A stretch of DNA of 64,000 nucleotides from Miscanthus floridulus (Eukaryota; Streptophyta; Magnoliopsida; Poales; Poaceae). The stretch covers positions 31,019,983 through 31,083,982 of the forward strand of contig NC_089598.1 of assembly GCF_019320115.1 (NCBI RefSeq), in the 5' to 3' direction. A program made the translations under genes and the position numbers. Shown here in pieces: positions 50,987 through 60,707 of the stretch; position 1 is the first letter of the stretch; the number at the start of each line of letters is the position of its first letter. The notes beneath the pieces were generated by a model. The model saw only the letters and a program-made list of their open reading frames with translations. It had not been told where the DNA came from and searched no databases.

Positions 50987-51390
50987 GACATTTTACAGGT
51001 AGGATCTTCTTCGCTGATCATTCCTGTATAATTTTTTGATATTTTACTACATTCACATAAATGTATTCGTAGTTCATGTGTTGAAGTATGATCGGAATTC
51101 CAACTTACGGGCTCGAACGTCCGGAGGGTCCGCGGTTCGGGTTATGTTAATTAACGTCCGTATTGGATTACCGTGTAACCGTTCTATAAATATATCTTGT
51201 AAGCCATAGGGAAAGAGATGAGACGAATCGTTATATTCCCTGCGTTTTGTAAAATCTCCTCATATAATGAAAATCGACGGTTGATGCTCGAGATTTTTCC
51301 CCACAAGGGTTTTTCAAGTAAAAATTTGTATCTCAGGTTCTATCTTTATTTGCTAACAGCATCAGAAGCACTTTGTATATGTTAGGTTTA

Positions 51391-51770
51391 GTCCCACATC
51401 AGTAATTAATGGTGGGGGAGCACAACATATAAGGCGGGGACAGTCCTCACCTATCAAGCTAGTCTTTTGTGTTGAGTTAGGCCTAAGGCCTGGGTATGTT
51501 GTGAGCTCTAGTGGACCTGGGTCCAAGGGGCGCCGGCTCGTGGGTTTATAGCGAGTTGGGCCGGATTCTGATGTGCACTCCCAAATTGGTAATTGATGGT
51601 GGATATAAGGTAGGAGTAGTCCTCACCTATCAGGCTAGTCTTTTGAGTTGAAGTTAGGCCTGAGGCAAGGGTATGTTTTGAGCTCTGGTGGACCTAGGTC
51701 CGAGGGGCGCCGACTCATGGGTTATAGCGAGCTGGGCCAGATTCCGCTGCGCACTCTAACAGTATAAATT
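51391..51770 (+). repeat. USE/TATA tandem repeat, copy B
   Basis: Counterpart of 10,495-10,866. GTCCCACATCA (51,391-51,401) lies 26 bp before TATAAGG (51,428-51,434). A diverged second unit (about 51,575-51,770) has lost part of its USE-TATA spacer. A further USE/TATA pair lies at 50,837-50,879 because of the 553-bp duplication. Confidence 0.5.
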
Positions 51771-52814
51771 AGTTGGAAGTTAGCAGACACCAATATAAAG
51801 ATACACTAGAGCATCTCCAGGTGTTTCATATAATTCACTTGCTAATCTATGAGTTTACCAAAGTTGACAAAATAAGTAACAACCTTTGCCCCCATCCACT
51901 TGAGCTAAACAGCAGCGGCTGTAGCTGTTGGAAATAATAGCAATTTAGTAACGCGTAAATTAATTTCGATAATGAGAAAAAGAACAACAACATGTATCGT
52001 AGATGTGTGATTTAACACTAGCACTATGACCCAAGGCAAATTCGAACTCTCTAGTGCTAGTAGCAGTAGAAACAAAAGAACGAACAACAGAGAAAGAATA
52101 GACATTCTTACCGTAAGGTTGTCGGTGCTAGCAGTAGCGCAAAAGAAGACAAAGCAGACCGTCGATGAAGATCGGCGAACACTGGCGTAGAGGGAAGAAG
52201 ACGTCCAGCGAACAGTCACAACGGTGCTTCCCAAAAACCAGATATGCCCCCTACCCCGTGCAAGGACACGAGGAGACGAAGGCTTCGAAAACCTGCTCTC
52301 CCGGCGCCGATGTCATGTCGGCGGCGGGATGGGAAAGATGGCGGCAGCGCAGTACAGTGGCAAAGGTAAGAGATGAATTCTCTATTTTGAGGACGACGTC
52401 TCGTACCAATATATATACACGAGTCGCAGTTAAGGTAAGTAATTAGCCGCGCAATCACAGCACTAATGGTGATTGTTCTGCCATTAGTCGACTAGAACAA
52501 TTAGAGCAATCGCCATTAATACGAGAATAATTGCTTGCCAAAACAGACCAGCGCAATTTTCTTCATGCACGCAAAAATATAGAGTAGCAAAAGGAAGCTA
52601 CACACCCGCAAGGTCGAAGCGAGAAATCGCCAGACCATCCACGTGCATGTCGCGCGCCCGTTCCCATCGCCTGCCCCGGCGAGGCGAGCGAGCGAGCACA
52701 TATTTCTTCCATTTCCTCTCCCCAATAGTTTCAATTAGATGGAGCCAATTCAGCCCTTTAAGTTGGCCTCAACTCCTTCTAGAGTAGCAATGTGGGACTA
52801 AAGTCCCCCACCAT
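51771..52814 (-). mobile_element. LTR-like block with TATA box (copy B)
   Basis: Counterpart of 10,867-11,924. On the minus strand it starts GGGGGACTTTAGTCCCACAT. A TATATATA box lies at about 52,409-52,416. The end of homology with copy A coincides with the start of this LTR-like block. No gene is supported. Confidence 0.4.
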
Positions 52815-53514
52815 TCATCATGCCAGTCCAAAACTTGAATTCTCCATGATTTATATTACAGACGACAGAATGATTGATCAATACATGTCAAAAATATATC
52901 CATAAGACGAGAAATTTAAGTTGCGATATAAAATCAAAATGTCGCTCTACGTATTGATGTGTTGTTCATCCAATAAAAAATAATCACTAACCCTAGCCTG
53001 GCACAGCCAGCCATGGCAGAGTAGGGTTGTCCCTACGGTTGGGCATGTCCAGGGGCATGCTGAGAGCAGCAGACGTGACGACGGCAGAGGTCCGAGGCCA
53101 GTGGCAGCCCGACAAAGGCTAGGCGGTGTCCTGGTGAGTCCGCAATGGTCCAGCAAGGAAAGGATTAGGAGAAGCACGTACCTTGGGACTTGGTGGTGGT
53201 GGTAGGAGGCCGGACAACTGTGGTAGGAGCTGGGAACACCATGACTTGGACTAAAAAAATAGAACAAGGCACGAGGGGGCGGGAGTCAGGGGAAAACTCA
53301 GAACCAAGGTAGATAGGGAGTTTCTATCAAGCACGAAAAGTTACAAGTTGGACAAAAGTTTAGCAACTTTTTATTTTTAAGGAGATGTTTTACGAAGTTA
53401 TTGTAGGGGCATTTTATTTCCTTGGCTAAAAAAACTCTAATAGAGAGTTCATTCGGTATTTAGAGATGTTCTTATCTATGTAGAGTATTTAATCTTGAGA
53501 AAAGTATTCGCTAG
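52815..53514. other. Unique DNA right of copy B, no gene recognised
   Basis: No match to copy A and no recognisable gene. A GC-rich stretch (52,990-53,260) contains splice-like points. GAGTATTTAATCTTGAGAAA at about 53,482 recurs at about 4,850 and 39,070. Confidence 0.5.
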
Positions 53515-53684
53515 ATGGAGACCGGCGCCGGCTCCGACTTCGATCGCGACGAGCACGTGACACGACGACCACCACCTCGTCGCTCGCGCAGCAGCCATCG
53601 ACGCCGCTCGCGCAGCAGCCGTCGATGCCGCTCGCGCCGCCTTGGCGCTAGCGCCAGCGTGCGCGACGCCACGCCTAGCGCCTC
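53515..53684 (+). pseudogene. Arg/Ser-rich gene fragment, cut by a retrotransposon
   Basis: Matches 12,793-12,930 (GACGAGCACGTGACACG, CGCTCGCGCAGCAGCC, GCCAGCGTGCGCGAC), with one internal CGCTCGCGCAGCAGCC unit duplicated. It ends exactly at the LTR start, at GCGCCTC, where copy A continues CGTGCCAAG. The rest should reappear beyond the right end of the window. This is the same DUF1685-type fragment as the 12.8-kb locus, so it is probably not a working gene. Confidence 0.7.
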
Positions 53685-54501
53685 TGTTGATGCAAAAGTA
53701 GATCTGCAAACACAAAGGGCTAATACCCGAATCGATATCCAAAGCGTGCCAGTCGATTTGACCTGCTAATCGACAAGGATGAAGATACGAACACTTTGGT
53801 CCTGACAACAGCGATACGCCCGGAAGTCACGGCCAAGAGGTGTTCACGCGGAACTCGAGAATCGCCGAAGGTCGTACTGAAACGATGCAGCTCGCCGAAT
53901 CAATGAGAACTCGTAAAAAGAAAGAAAATATGCAAATTGACGAAGTCGCCGAAAAGTAAGTAGATGCAAATAGGAGTAAAAATTGGTTTTGATATTGATT
54001 GATATCTTTCTTACATTGCCCCTTACTCCATATTTATACCCTGATCTAAAGAGACACAACCAAACACAACTAGGACACCAATCCCATATCTAAGGAAACA
54101 CGTGACTCTTACATGAATCATACTCTAACTAATATAAAAAAAAGGAAATCAACTTCTATCTATTTCCCTGTCCACCTCAATTACGATGGAAATCTCACCG
54201 TCCTCCTTCCCATCGGCATACTCCCTATTTCATCGGCAGTAGTCTTCAAGCCTTCCTTCATCGGCATATTCCCTGTTTCATCGGCAGTAGTCTTCAAATC
54301 TCCTCTCATCGGCATCGACAATAACACCTCTAACTTCATCGGCAACGCCCGAATCCAAACCAACCTTTCCATCGACCACCACCAGCTATCGGCAACTATC
54401 TTTACAAGCTGGCTTCCATCGGCTATCAAAGTACACAGTAACCTTCCCCTCACCGATTAATCCACTCCGATCACCATCACGTACAAAAAACGGTGTCAAC
54501 A
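53685..54501 (-). repeat. LTR (3' LTR of the Tat-like element)
   Basis: 817 bp bounded by TGTTGATGC and GGTGTCAACA. The stretch 54,180-54,430 contains seven TCGGCA hexamers within roughly 40-bp spacings. Left flank is GCCTC, the predicted 5-bp target duplication. Confidence 0.9.
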
Positions 54502-54515
54502 CATGCCCCCCAATT
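54502..54515 (-). other. Polypurine tract
   Basis: On the minus strand AATTGGGGGGCATG directly precedes the LTR start TGTTGACACC. Confidence 0.8.
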
Positions 54516-54932
54516 TCGGAATATAAAACCATTAATGTTCCGAAATTTACTCCAGATAACACTTGCCTTTTGCCCGATTATCATAACTCATTCTCCAAGC
54601 CAAAACTTGATTTGTTATCAAATCCAATCAAATCTAATCTTGATTCACGCATTTCAGTAAATATCGCACAATCGCCAACCACTCTTGCCTTGATTATGGT
54701 TGAGATACCGAAACAATAACCCATCGGCAAGATCTTAACATGATAATGCTGCCATTTTCAGAATCAAAATATACTGTATCGATATCCCTTCTAAGTCATG
54801 ATTACTTGTCATCAACTCATCTGTACAATCCCCTGATTATCGCGCGAACAGTTACTATATCCTTCTAAACTGTCTCGACCTATATGCGCGCGACATAGAG
54901 ATAAGTCCAAAATACCCTCACTCCGGGCGGCT

Positions 54933-54940
54933 TATAAATA
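54933..54940 (+). promoter_or_regulatory. TATA box of the antisense PMD gene
   Basis: TATAAATA, about 145 bp upstream of the first ATG (55,084), followed by a CT-rich leader (TTTTCTCTCTCCGGCGGCGA). The layout is that of a normal plant gene promoter and lies just inside the LTR. Confidence 0.7.
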
Positions 54941-55083
54941 GATTTCTCCGGAACCCTCATTTTCTACCTTCAGCCTCCGATCCTTGGCATTTTCTCTCTC
55001 CGGCGGCGACTCCGACGAACAACCGCGCGACCTCAACCAAGAAGAACTCTTCTCCGGTGCTAACTTCAAGTTTCCTCAAGACC

Positions 55084-58000
55084 ATGGCCATCAACTTCAA
55101 CGTCCCCGCGGTTCGCTCCACTTCCATTACCCTTTACTTTGATCTTTTCGCAAATTCATTCAGTTGGTGATTTTCCCTTTTTTCTATTCTCTGGATTCTA
55201 TAACCTTAGGAACTGCGCAACAAATTAATTATCCCAACCGATCAGCCGCACGTCCAATGCCTCGGACCAATGGGCAACCCAGATCCAACCGATCTGATCA
55301 ATGCAGAGGTTAACAGAATCCCCTTTAGAGCCCAAAATTTCTCTCTGAATTTGTGGAAAGACACATTCCGATCTTGGCCCAAAACCACCAAGGGGTGGAA
55401 AGACTGGTACTTGAGAGTTAATAACTCGATGCAAGTATACTGGGCAGAACGAAGATTAGACCAATGTATCAGGCTCTCTATTGCCGATATGCAGAAAAAT
55501 GAATCAATGATAATTGCAGCTGCTTATTTCTGGTCAGATACAACCAATACTTTTATGTTTGGACATGGCCCAGCTACTCCTACCCTTGCCGATGTCCACA
55601 TGCTTACTGGCTTGGACATCTCAACTGCCGACGAAGGCTCCATCTATGGTAGAAAGCCTGAATATAGAGTGAATACCTGTAACATCGGCGGTTGGACAGG
55701 ATATATTCAAGAATACCAGAAAACCGGGACACCTAGCCAGAGGGAACATGCCACATTCCTGAATATGTGGTTAGAAAAATTTATCTTCTGTGGTCGATCA
55801 GTAGGACCAACCAACGCCTTCCTCCCTGCAGCTGAACTTCTAGCTAATGGCGCAAGGTTTCCTCTTGGCCGATACCTTCTGAGCTCCACTTATCATCTTC
55901 TTCACCAAGTGTCTCAGAAGCTTCTGCTTGGCGAACCCATCGGCAACCTGGGAGGCCCGTGGTGGTTTATCAACATGTGGCTGAATGCCCATATGCACAA
56001 ACGTTTGCAATGGGACTTTTTTGCTCAACAATTCCCACGAGAAATTGCTGAAGATTATGTGCTCGGGGATGATGAATCGGCAACACGCTCACCCCTCAAT
56101 TTTGGTGAAGCCATAATCGTCCTCCCTGGAACAGAAGCCAACGAAGACCAAATCGGCAGATTCTTTCAAAGCTTCTATAATGGTCTTTCTCGTGATCATA
56201 GGGCCTGGGTACCTTATATCGACGAAGAAAACAGATTCCCCCTTCTTTTCAACTTTGCCGATGACACTCTGAATCAAGATAATGAGATTATGATGGCTAT
56301 TATCACTCCCAGGGCAATTCCAGTAAACACATTCGGCAGCGGGAAAAACACCAACATTACATATGAATTTTACAACCCATCGGCAGTATCCCGCCAATTG
56401 GCTTTTGGGCAACTGCCAATCAAACTCTGCTTTGCCGATGTGATCAAACCCAGGGAAACAATCACCTGCGGAACAGACTGGAACAAGGTAGTACAACTTT
56501 CTCCTGATGCCGATACCACAGATGTCGATATATCCACCTGGACACCAATATCTTTCATCACCGAGTCATACAAGCAATGGTGGCGAGAGTGGAAAGAGCA
56601 ATTGTTCGTGACTTCTGTTCACACATATCGGCACATGATCGATTCTGAATATGCAATCCCTGACGACGCAGTAAGTTTCCTTGAACTCCCTTCTGCTTTT
56701 CCTTTCATTTATCAGTAACTGATTCCCTTGTAACAGGTTAACAACCCAGCACCATCGGTGAGCAAAAGTGGGAAACCCTTCAACCTCCGGCCTGTTTCCC
56801 CAACATCGCCGATCGGCTACAACGCTCCCACCTTAGCCGCTTTGACCCACCAGAAGATTCTTACTAAGACCATCACTTCTAAGTCCAAATTGGCTACATC
56901 CAGGGCTACCCCATCGGCCGCTGCTACAACCTTGGTCAAAGCCTTTAAGGTAACAACCTTGTTTATTTTCACTTATGCCGATCACAAACTATATTAACCT
57001 TAATCATCAGGGGGTAAGAGCTGCTACGGGATCGTCATCGGCAATTCCGCCGATATCAAGCACCACTCCTTCAGAGGTAGCTTCTTGACTTTACATTTTA
57101 TCTGTTAAATATCATATCTTACACTTGTTTTGCAGCAACAATTGGGTACATCGGCAAACGTACCAGATGCCCAAGCTTCACAATCAAGTGTCGATGCCCC
57201 CCAGCCAATCGTTGCCGATGTCCAAGCAAAGCGCAAAGCTTCAACAGATACTGAAGCACAGCCAAAACGACAAAGGTCTATGCCGATCCCTACATCTGCC
57301 CCAATGTTATCGGTCATCATACCTCAAGAGCCCACCACCGATGAAGTCACAGAGGATATCCCATCGGCAAGCTCAGCCGATCCACACGACATACTCCAGG
57401 TTGCTTCCTCCAGTCAAGCACAGGAAATTGCCTTGAAACAGGTAAACCGATTAACCTATCTGATTTTGCAATACTCATACTTACCCCTGATTGATCTCCT
57501 TGTCTTTCTTTCAGGAACAAGATTCCCCGAACAGCCTATTTTCCTTTGCCATTGACATTTCTGACGACGATGGAGAGGAAACAAGTTCTTCCCTTGCACT
57601 GGGAACAATATCGGCAGAGACTAAATCCAAGTTGGAAACCCTCCTGAACTTGCTACAGCAAAGTACCGCCCAACTGGTAGATGACTCGGACCCCGCAAAG
57701 GCAATTTTCAAAACAATTCGTGGCCAGGTCCCTGCCGATGTTGAAGAAATACTCTTCCCAGCAGCTCACTTAGAAAGCTGTCAACTGCAATATCAACGGG
57801 CTGCTCAGCGCATTGCCGATAGAGCAGCTCAAGCTCAACTTAAAGGAGAGATGCTACAACTAAAACAAATCGCTGATGAGAAGCACAAGGGTATCGTCAA
57901 CTTGCAGACTTCGGGTGCCGCACTTAAGCAGAAAATCTTGGATCTATCGGCAAGGAAGGCAGCTCTATTGTCTGAATTGAAAGAAATCGATGCAGCCTTA

Positions 58001-58210
58001 ACTCATGCTCAACAAGAAGAAAGCCAGCTACCCAATGCCGTCAAAGCCCTTCAGCAAGAAAGAGACATCCAAGCTCGCAAAGCTTTAGCCATGAAGAAGA
58101 AACTCAAGCCTGTGGAGGGTGCTGCCGATGACGATATCAAAGAAATGGAAGAAGCCGACCAGATTCGCCTGCGTGCGATATTAGCTATCCAATCCTTGCT
58201 GAGCGTGTAA
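55084..58210 (+). CDS. Plant mobile domain (PMD) protein, six exons, inside the retrotransposon
   Basis: Exons 55,084-55,110, 55,210-56,670, 56,737-56,949, 57,011-57,076, 57,136-57,441 and 57,515-58,210. Every intron is GT/AG and lies between codons, so the frame stays open for 922 residues to TAA. Exon 1 encodes MAINFNVPA. Exon 2 holds an aminotransferase-like plant mobile domain, with YFWSDTTNTFMFGHGPATPT followed by LADVHMLTGLDIS at about 115-148, then GGWTGYIQEY and FLNMWLEKFIFCGR. Exons 3-5 encode a Ser/Thr/Pro-rich linker with a KRKAS...KRQR basic patch. Exon 6 ends in a Lys/Glu/Gln-rich coiled coil (about 785-905). Cellular PMD proteins (MAIN/MAIL type) act in genome stability and transposon silencing; many others are transposon-borne. 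It runs opposite to gag-pol and ends 85 bp from the integrase stop. Its role here is unknown. Confidence 0.9.
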
Positions 58211-58295
58211 TCTTATTTATTGTATCGGCACTTTATAAGACATTGATACTCTTGCATAATTCCAGCCGATAGTACTGTTATCGGCACTTATACTC

Positions 58296-59615
58296 TTATG
58301 CATCTGTCCAGATACTAGGGTAATATTTCTTTAAATATTTTCCATTTAACGCTCTGGGAATCACAACCCCTTCGAGGGTTTCTAAAATATATGCATTACC
58401 AGGAATAGACTGATTTATCCGATATGGACCTTCCCAATTAGGAGACCACTTTCCAAACTTTGAACTTTTAGTCCCAATCGGTAAAATCAATTTCCAGACC
58501 AGATCTCCATCGGCAAACTCTTTTACTTTCACCTTCTTGTCATACCATCTAGCCACTCTTTTCTTATTTTCTTCAATACTAACTAAAGCCCTTAACCGAT
58601 GACCCGCCACATCTTCCAACTCATCTTTCATAAGAGTATTATACTCATCGGCTGTCAGCTGATTTTGAGAACGTATTCGTCTAGAGCCAACCTTAATTTC
58701 CCAAGGCAACACTGCATCGTGTCCATATACTAACTGATAAGGCGTTACTTTGGTTGCACCATGGCATGACATCCGATATGACCACAAGGCTTCATTTAAT
58801 ACTGTATGCCACCTCCTAGGATTTTCTTCAATTTTGCGCTTAATGAGTTTGATGATCCCTTTGTTAGAAGCCTCAGCTTGACCATTAGCTTGAGCATAAT
58901 ATGGAGAAGAATTTAAAATTTTAATTCCCATACCCACAGCAAACTCATCAAATTCTCCTGATGTAAACATAGTGCCCTGATCGGTAGTGATAGTCTGAGG
59001 AATACCAAATCGGTAAACAATATGCTCTTTCACAAAATCAATCATATTGACCGATGTCACCTTTTTTAAAGGAATTGCCTCAACCCACTTTGTAAAATAA
59101 TCGGTAGCAACCAGGATAAATTTATGTCCCTTACTCGATGGCGGATAAATCTGACCAATGAGATCAATAGCCCATCCCCGGAACGGCCATGGTTTGATTA
59201 TAGGATTCATAGCCGACGCAGGCGCTCTTTGAATATTACCAAACCTTTGACACCCCTGGCATCCCTTAAAATATTTAAAACAATCTTCAAGAATAGTCGG
59301 CCAATAGTACCCATTCCTTCTGATCATCCATTTCATCTTGAAAGCCGATTGATGTGCCCCACATACTCCTTCATGAATTTCACCCATCAAGCTTTTCGAT
59401 TCATCATTGTTAACACATCTGAGTAAAACTCCATCTATAGTTCGATAATATAATTCATCATCGAGGAGCACATATTTGGTAGCTTGGAACCTTATACGTC
59501 TCTCAACCTTTCTACCTGGATCCTTTAAATAATCGACAATCTCTTTCCTCCAGTCATCGGTATCAACTGCCGATTTTTTTTGCGTATCGACATTGCCGAA
59601 TAAACTTTGCTTCAA
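58296..59615 (-). CDS. Integrase of the Tat-like element
   Basis: An open frame of 439 residues. The HHCC zinc domain has His81, His88, Cys119 and Cys122. The catalytic core has Asp151 (WAIDLIG), Asp212 (TTDQGTMFTS) and Glu248 (ANGQAEASNK), with exactly 35 residues between the last two: the DD35E triad is complete. The C-terminal part (GDLVWKLILP, GPYRINQ) resembles the usual gypsy integrase tail. No chromodomain is seen. Integrase inserts the cDNA into the genome. The start codon at 59,615 is probably not native, because the frame begins within the RT deletion junction; integrase is normally part of the pol polyprotein. Confidence 0.93.
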   Translation of the reverse strand: MKQSLFGNVDTQKKSAVDTDDWRKEIVDYLKDPGRKVERRIRFQATKYVLLDDELYYRTIDGVLLRCVNNDESKSLMGEIHEGVCGAHQSAFKMKWMIRRNGYYWPTILEDCFKYFKGCQGCQRFGNIQRAPASAMNPIIKPWPFRGWAIDLIGQIYPPSSKGHKFILVATDYFTKWVEAIPLKKVTSVNMIDFVKEHIVYRFGIPQTITTDQGTMFTSGEFDEFAVGMGIKILNSSPYYAQANGQAEASNKGIIKLIKRKIEENPRRWHTVLNEALWSYRMSCHGATKVTPYQLVYGHDAVLPWEIKVGSRRIRSQNQLTADEYNTLMKDELEDVAGHRLRALVSIEENKKRVARWYDKKVKVKEFADGDLVWKLILPIGTKSSKFGKWSPNWEGPYRINQSIPGNAYILETLEGVVIPRALNGKYLKKYYPSIWTDA

Positions 59616-59943
59616 TTAATTTAGTTATTTCGGCCTTAATGTCAGGAAGTACATTAGGGTTGCATCGGCGCGCTGGCTGCTGATGTGGCCGAAATCCAGA
59701 TTTGATAGGTAACCGATGTTCAACTATCGATCGGTCTAATCCAGGCATCTCAGTATAATCCCAAGCAAAACAATCTTTATATTCTTTTAATAAATCTGTT
59801 ACTCGCTGCTTACACTTGGAATCTAACTTAGCACTAATAAAAGTAGGTCTTGACCTATTACCATCACCAATATCTACTTCTACTAAATCATCTGCCGATG
59901 TGAACCCTTGACCTAATTTCCCATCATCGGCAAACCTATCCAT
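59563..59943 (-). pseudogene. Reverse transcriptase N-terminus, truncated
   Basis: YKDCFAWDYTEMPGLDRSIV, then LPIKSGFRPHQQPARR and IEAKFIRQCRYA are the beginning of a gypsy reverse transcriptase. The frame stops 5 residues later, and the catalytic YADD-type box, the rest of RT and RNase H are absent. The frame meets the integrase frame in the same DNA (59,563-59,615) in another phase, so an internal deletion joined them. The ATG at 59,943 overlaps the protease stop as TAATG. Confidence 0.9.
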
Positions 59944-60608
59944 TAAAACTCCTCTTCAGAACCGACTGCTTGGATCGGTGGAATTTCATAATCAGCAACT
60001 CTAAGGAACTCTTTTTCCCAAGCTTCTCCTGATATGCATTTAGTTCGCTCATAAGTATCTGATTCTGCCGATGCGATGATATAAGAAGAATCACCAGGGA
60101 CGATCTCAATCTTATCCCCAATCCACTGTACGAGGCATTGATGCATTGTAGAAGGAACACAACAATTAGCATGAATCCAATCCCTCCCTAGAAGGAGATT
60201 ATATGCACCCTTGCCATTGATAACAAAGAACGTCGTTGGCAAGGTTTTGCTGCCGATGGTCAATTCCACGCACACTGCCCCTTTAGCCGGTGACACATTG
60301 CCTTCAAAATCTTTCAACATCATATCGGTTTTGGTCAAGTCTTGATCCCCCTTACCAAGTTTCCGATACATCACATAAGGCATAATATTAATCGCAGCCC
60401 CTCCATCAATAAGTACCTTAGACACAGGCTGCCCATCAACTCTGCCCTTCACAAATAAAGCCTTAAGATGCTGTCTCTCGTCATCGGTAGGTTTCTCAAA
60501 AACGGCCATCATTGGATCTAGTGTTAACTGAGCTACTTGATCAGAGAGAACAACTTCTTCCTCATTATCAGATAGTGCCAAAAACTCCATCGGCAACATG
60601 AATACCAT
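59943..60608 (-). CDS. Retropepsin-like protease of the Tat-like element
   Basis: 221 residues from the first ATG. Active site VLIDGGAAINIMP at residues 65-77 (Asp68; DGG instead of DSG or DTG, common in this lineage) and LLLGRDWIH downstream. The same frame stays open upstream to the gag TAG at 60,708, so protease is likely made as part of gag-pol by readthrough or after a separate start. It cleaves the polyprotein. Confidence 0.85.
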   Translation of the reverse strand: MVFMLPMEFLALSDNEEEVVLSDQVAQLTLDPMMAVFEKPTDDERQHLKALFVKGRVDGQPVSKVLIDGGAAINIMPYVMYRKLGKGDQDLTKTDMMLKDFEGNVSPAKGAVCVELTIGSKTLPTTFFVINGKGAYNLLLGRDWIHANCCVPSTMHQCLVQWIGDKIEIVPGDSSYIIASAESDTYERTKCISGEAWEKEFLRVADYEIPPIQAVGSEEEF

Positions 60609-60707
60609 ATTAACATCTGCCGATGGACCCTTATTTTTGTGTTTTACCTGCCACTGCTGATGACCAGGCTTTTCATTGGAGGAATTTTCCTCCTGGTATA
60701 AATCCTC

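Larger units (their letters stand above)
50348..51454. repeat. Tandem duplication of the OPR copy B upstream block
   Basis: Unit 1 is 50,348-50,900 (553 bp) and unit 2 is 50,901-51,454. Both run from CAG..CAGCGGCCTCTTTTGAC to CCTCACCTATCA. Copy A has a single unit (about 9,988-10,558). The junction shows a CTATCA/CAG overlap. Each unit holds a G-box and a USE-like/TATAAGG pair. The units differ by a few substitutions, so the event is recent. Confidence 0.92.
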
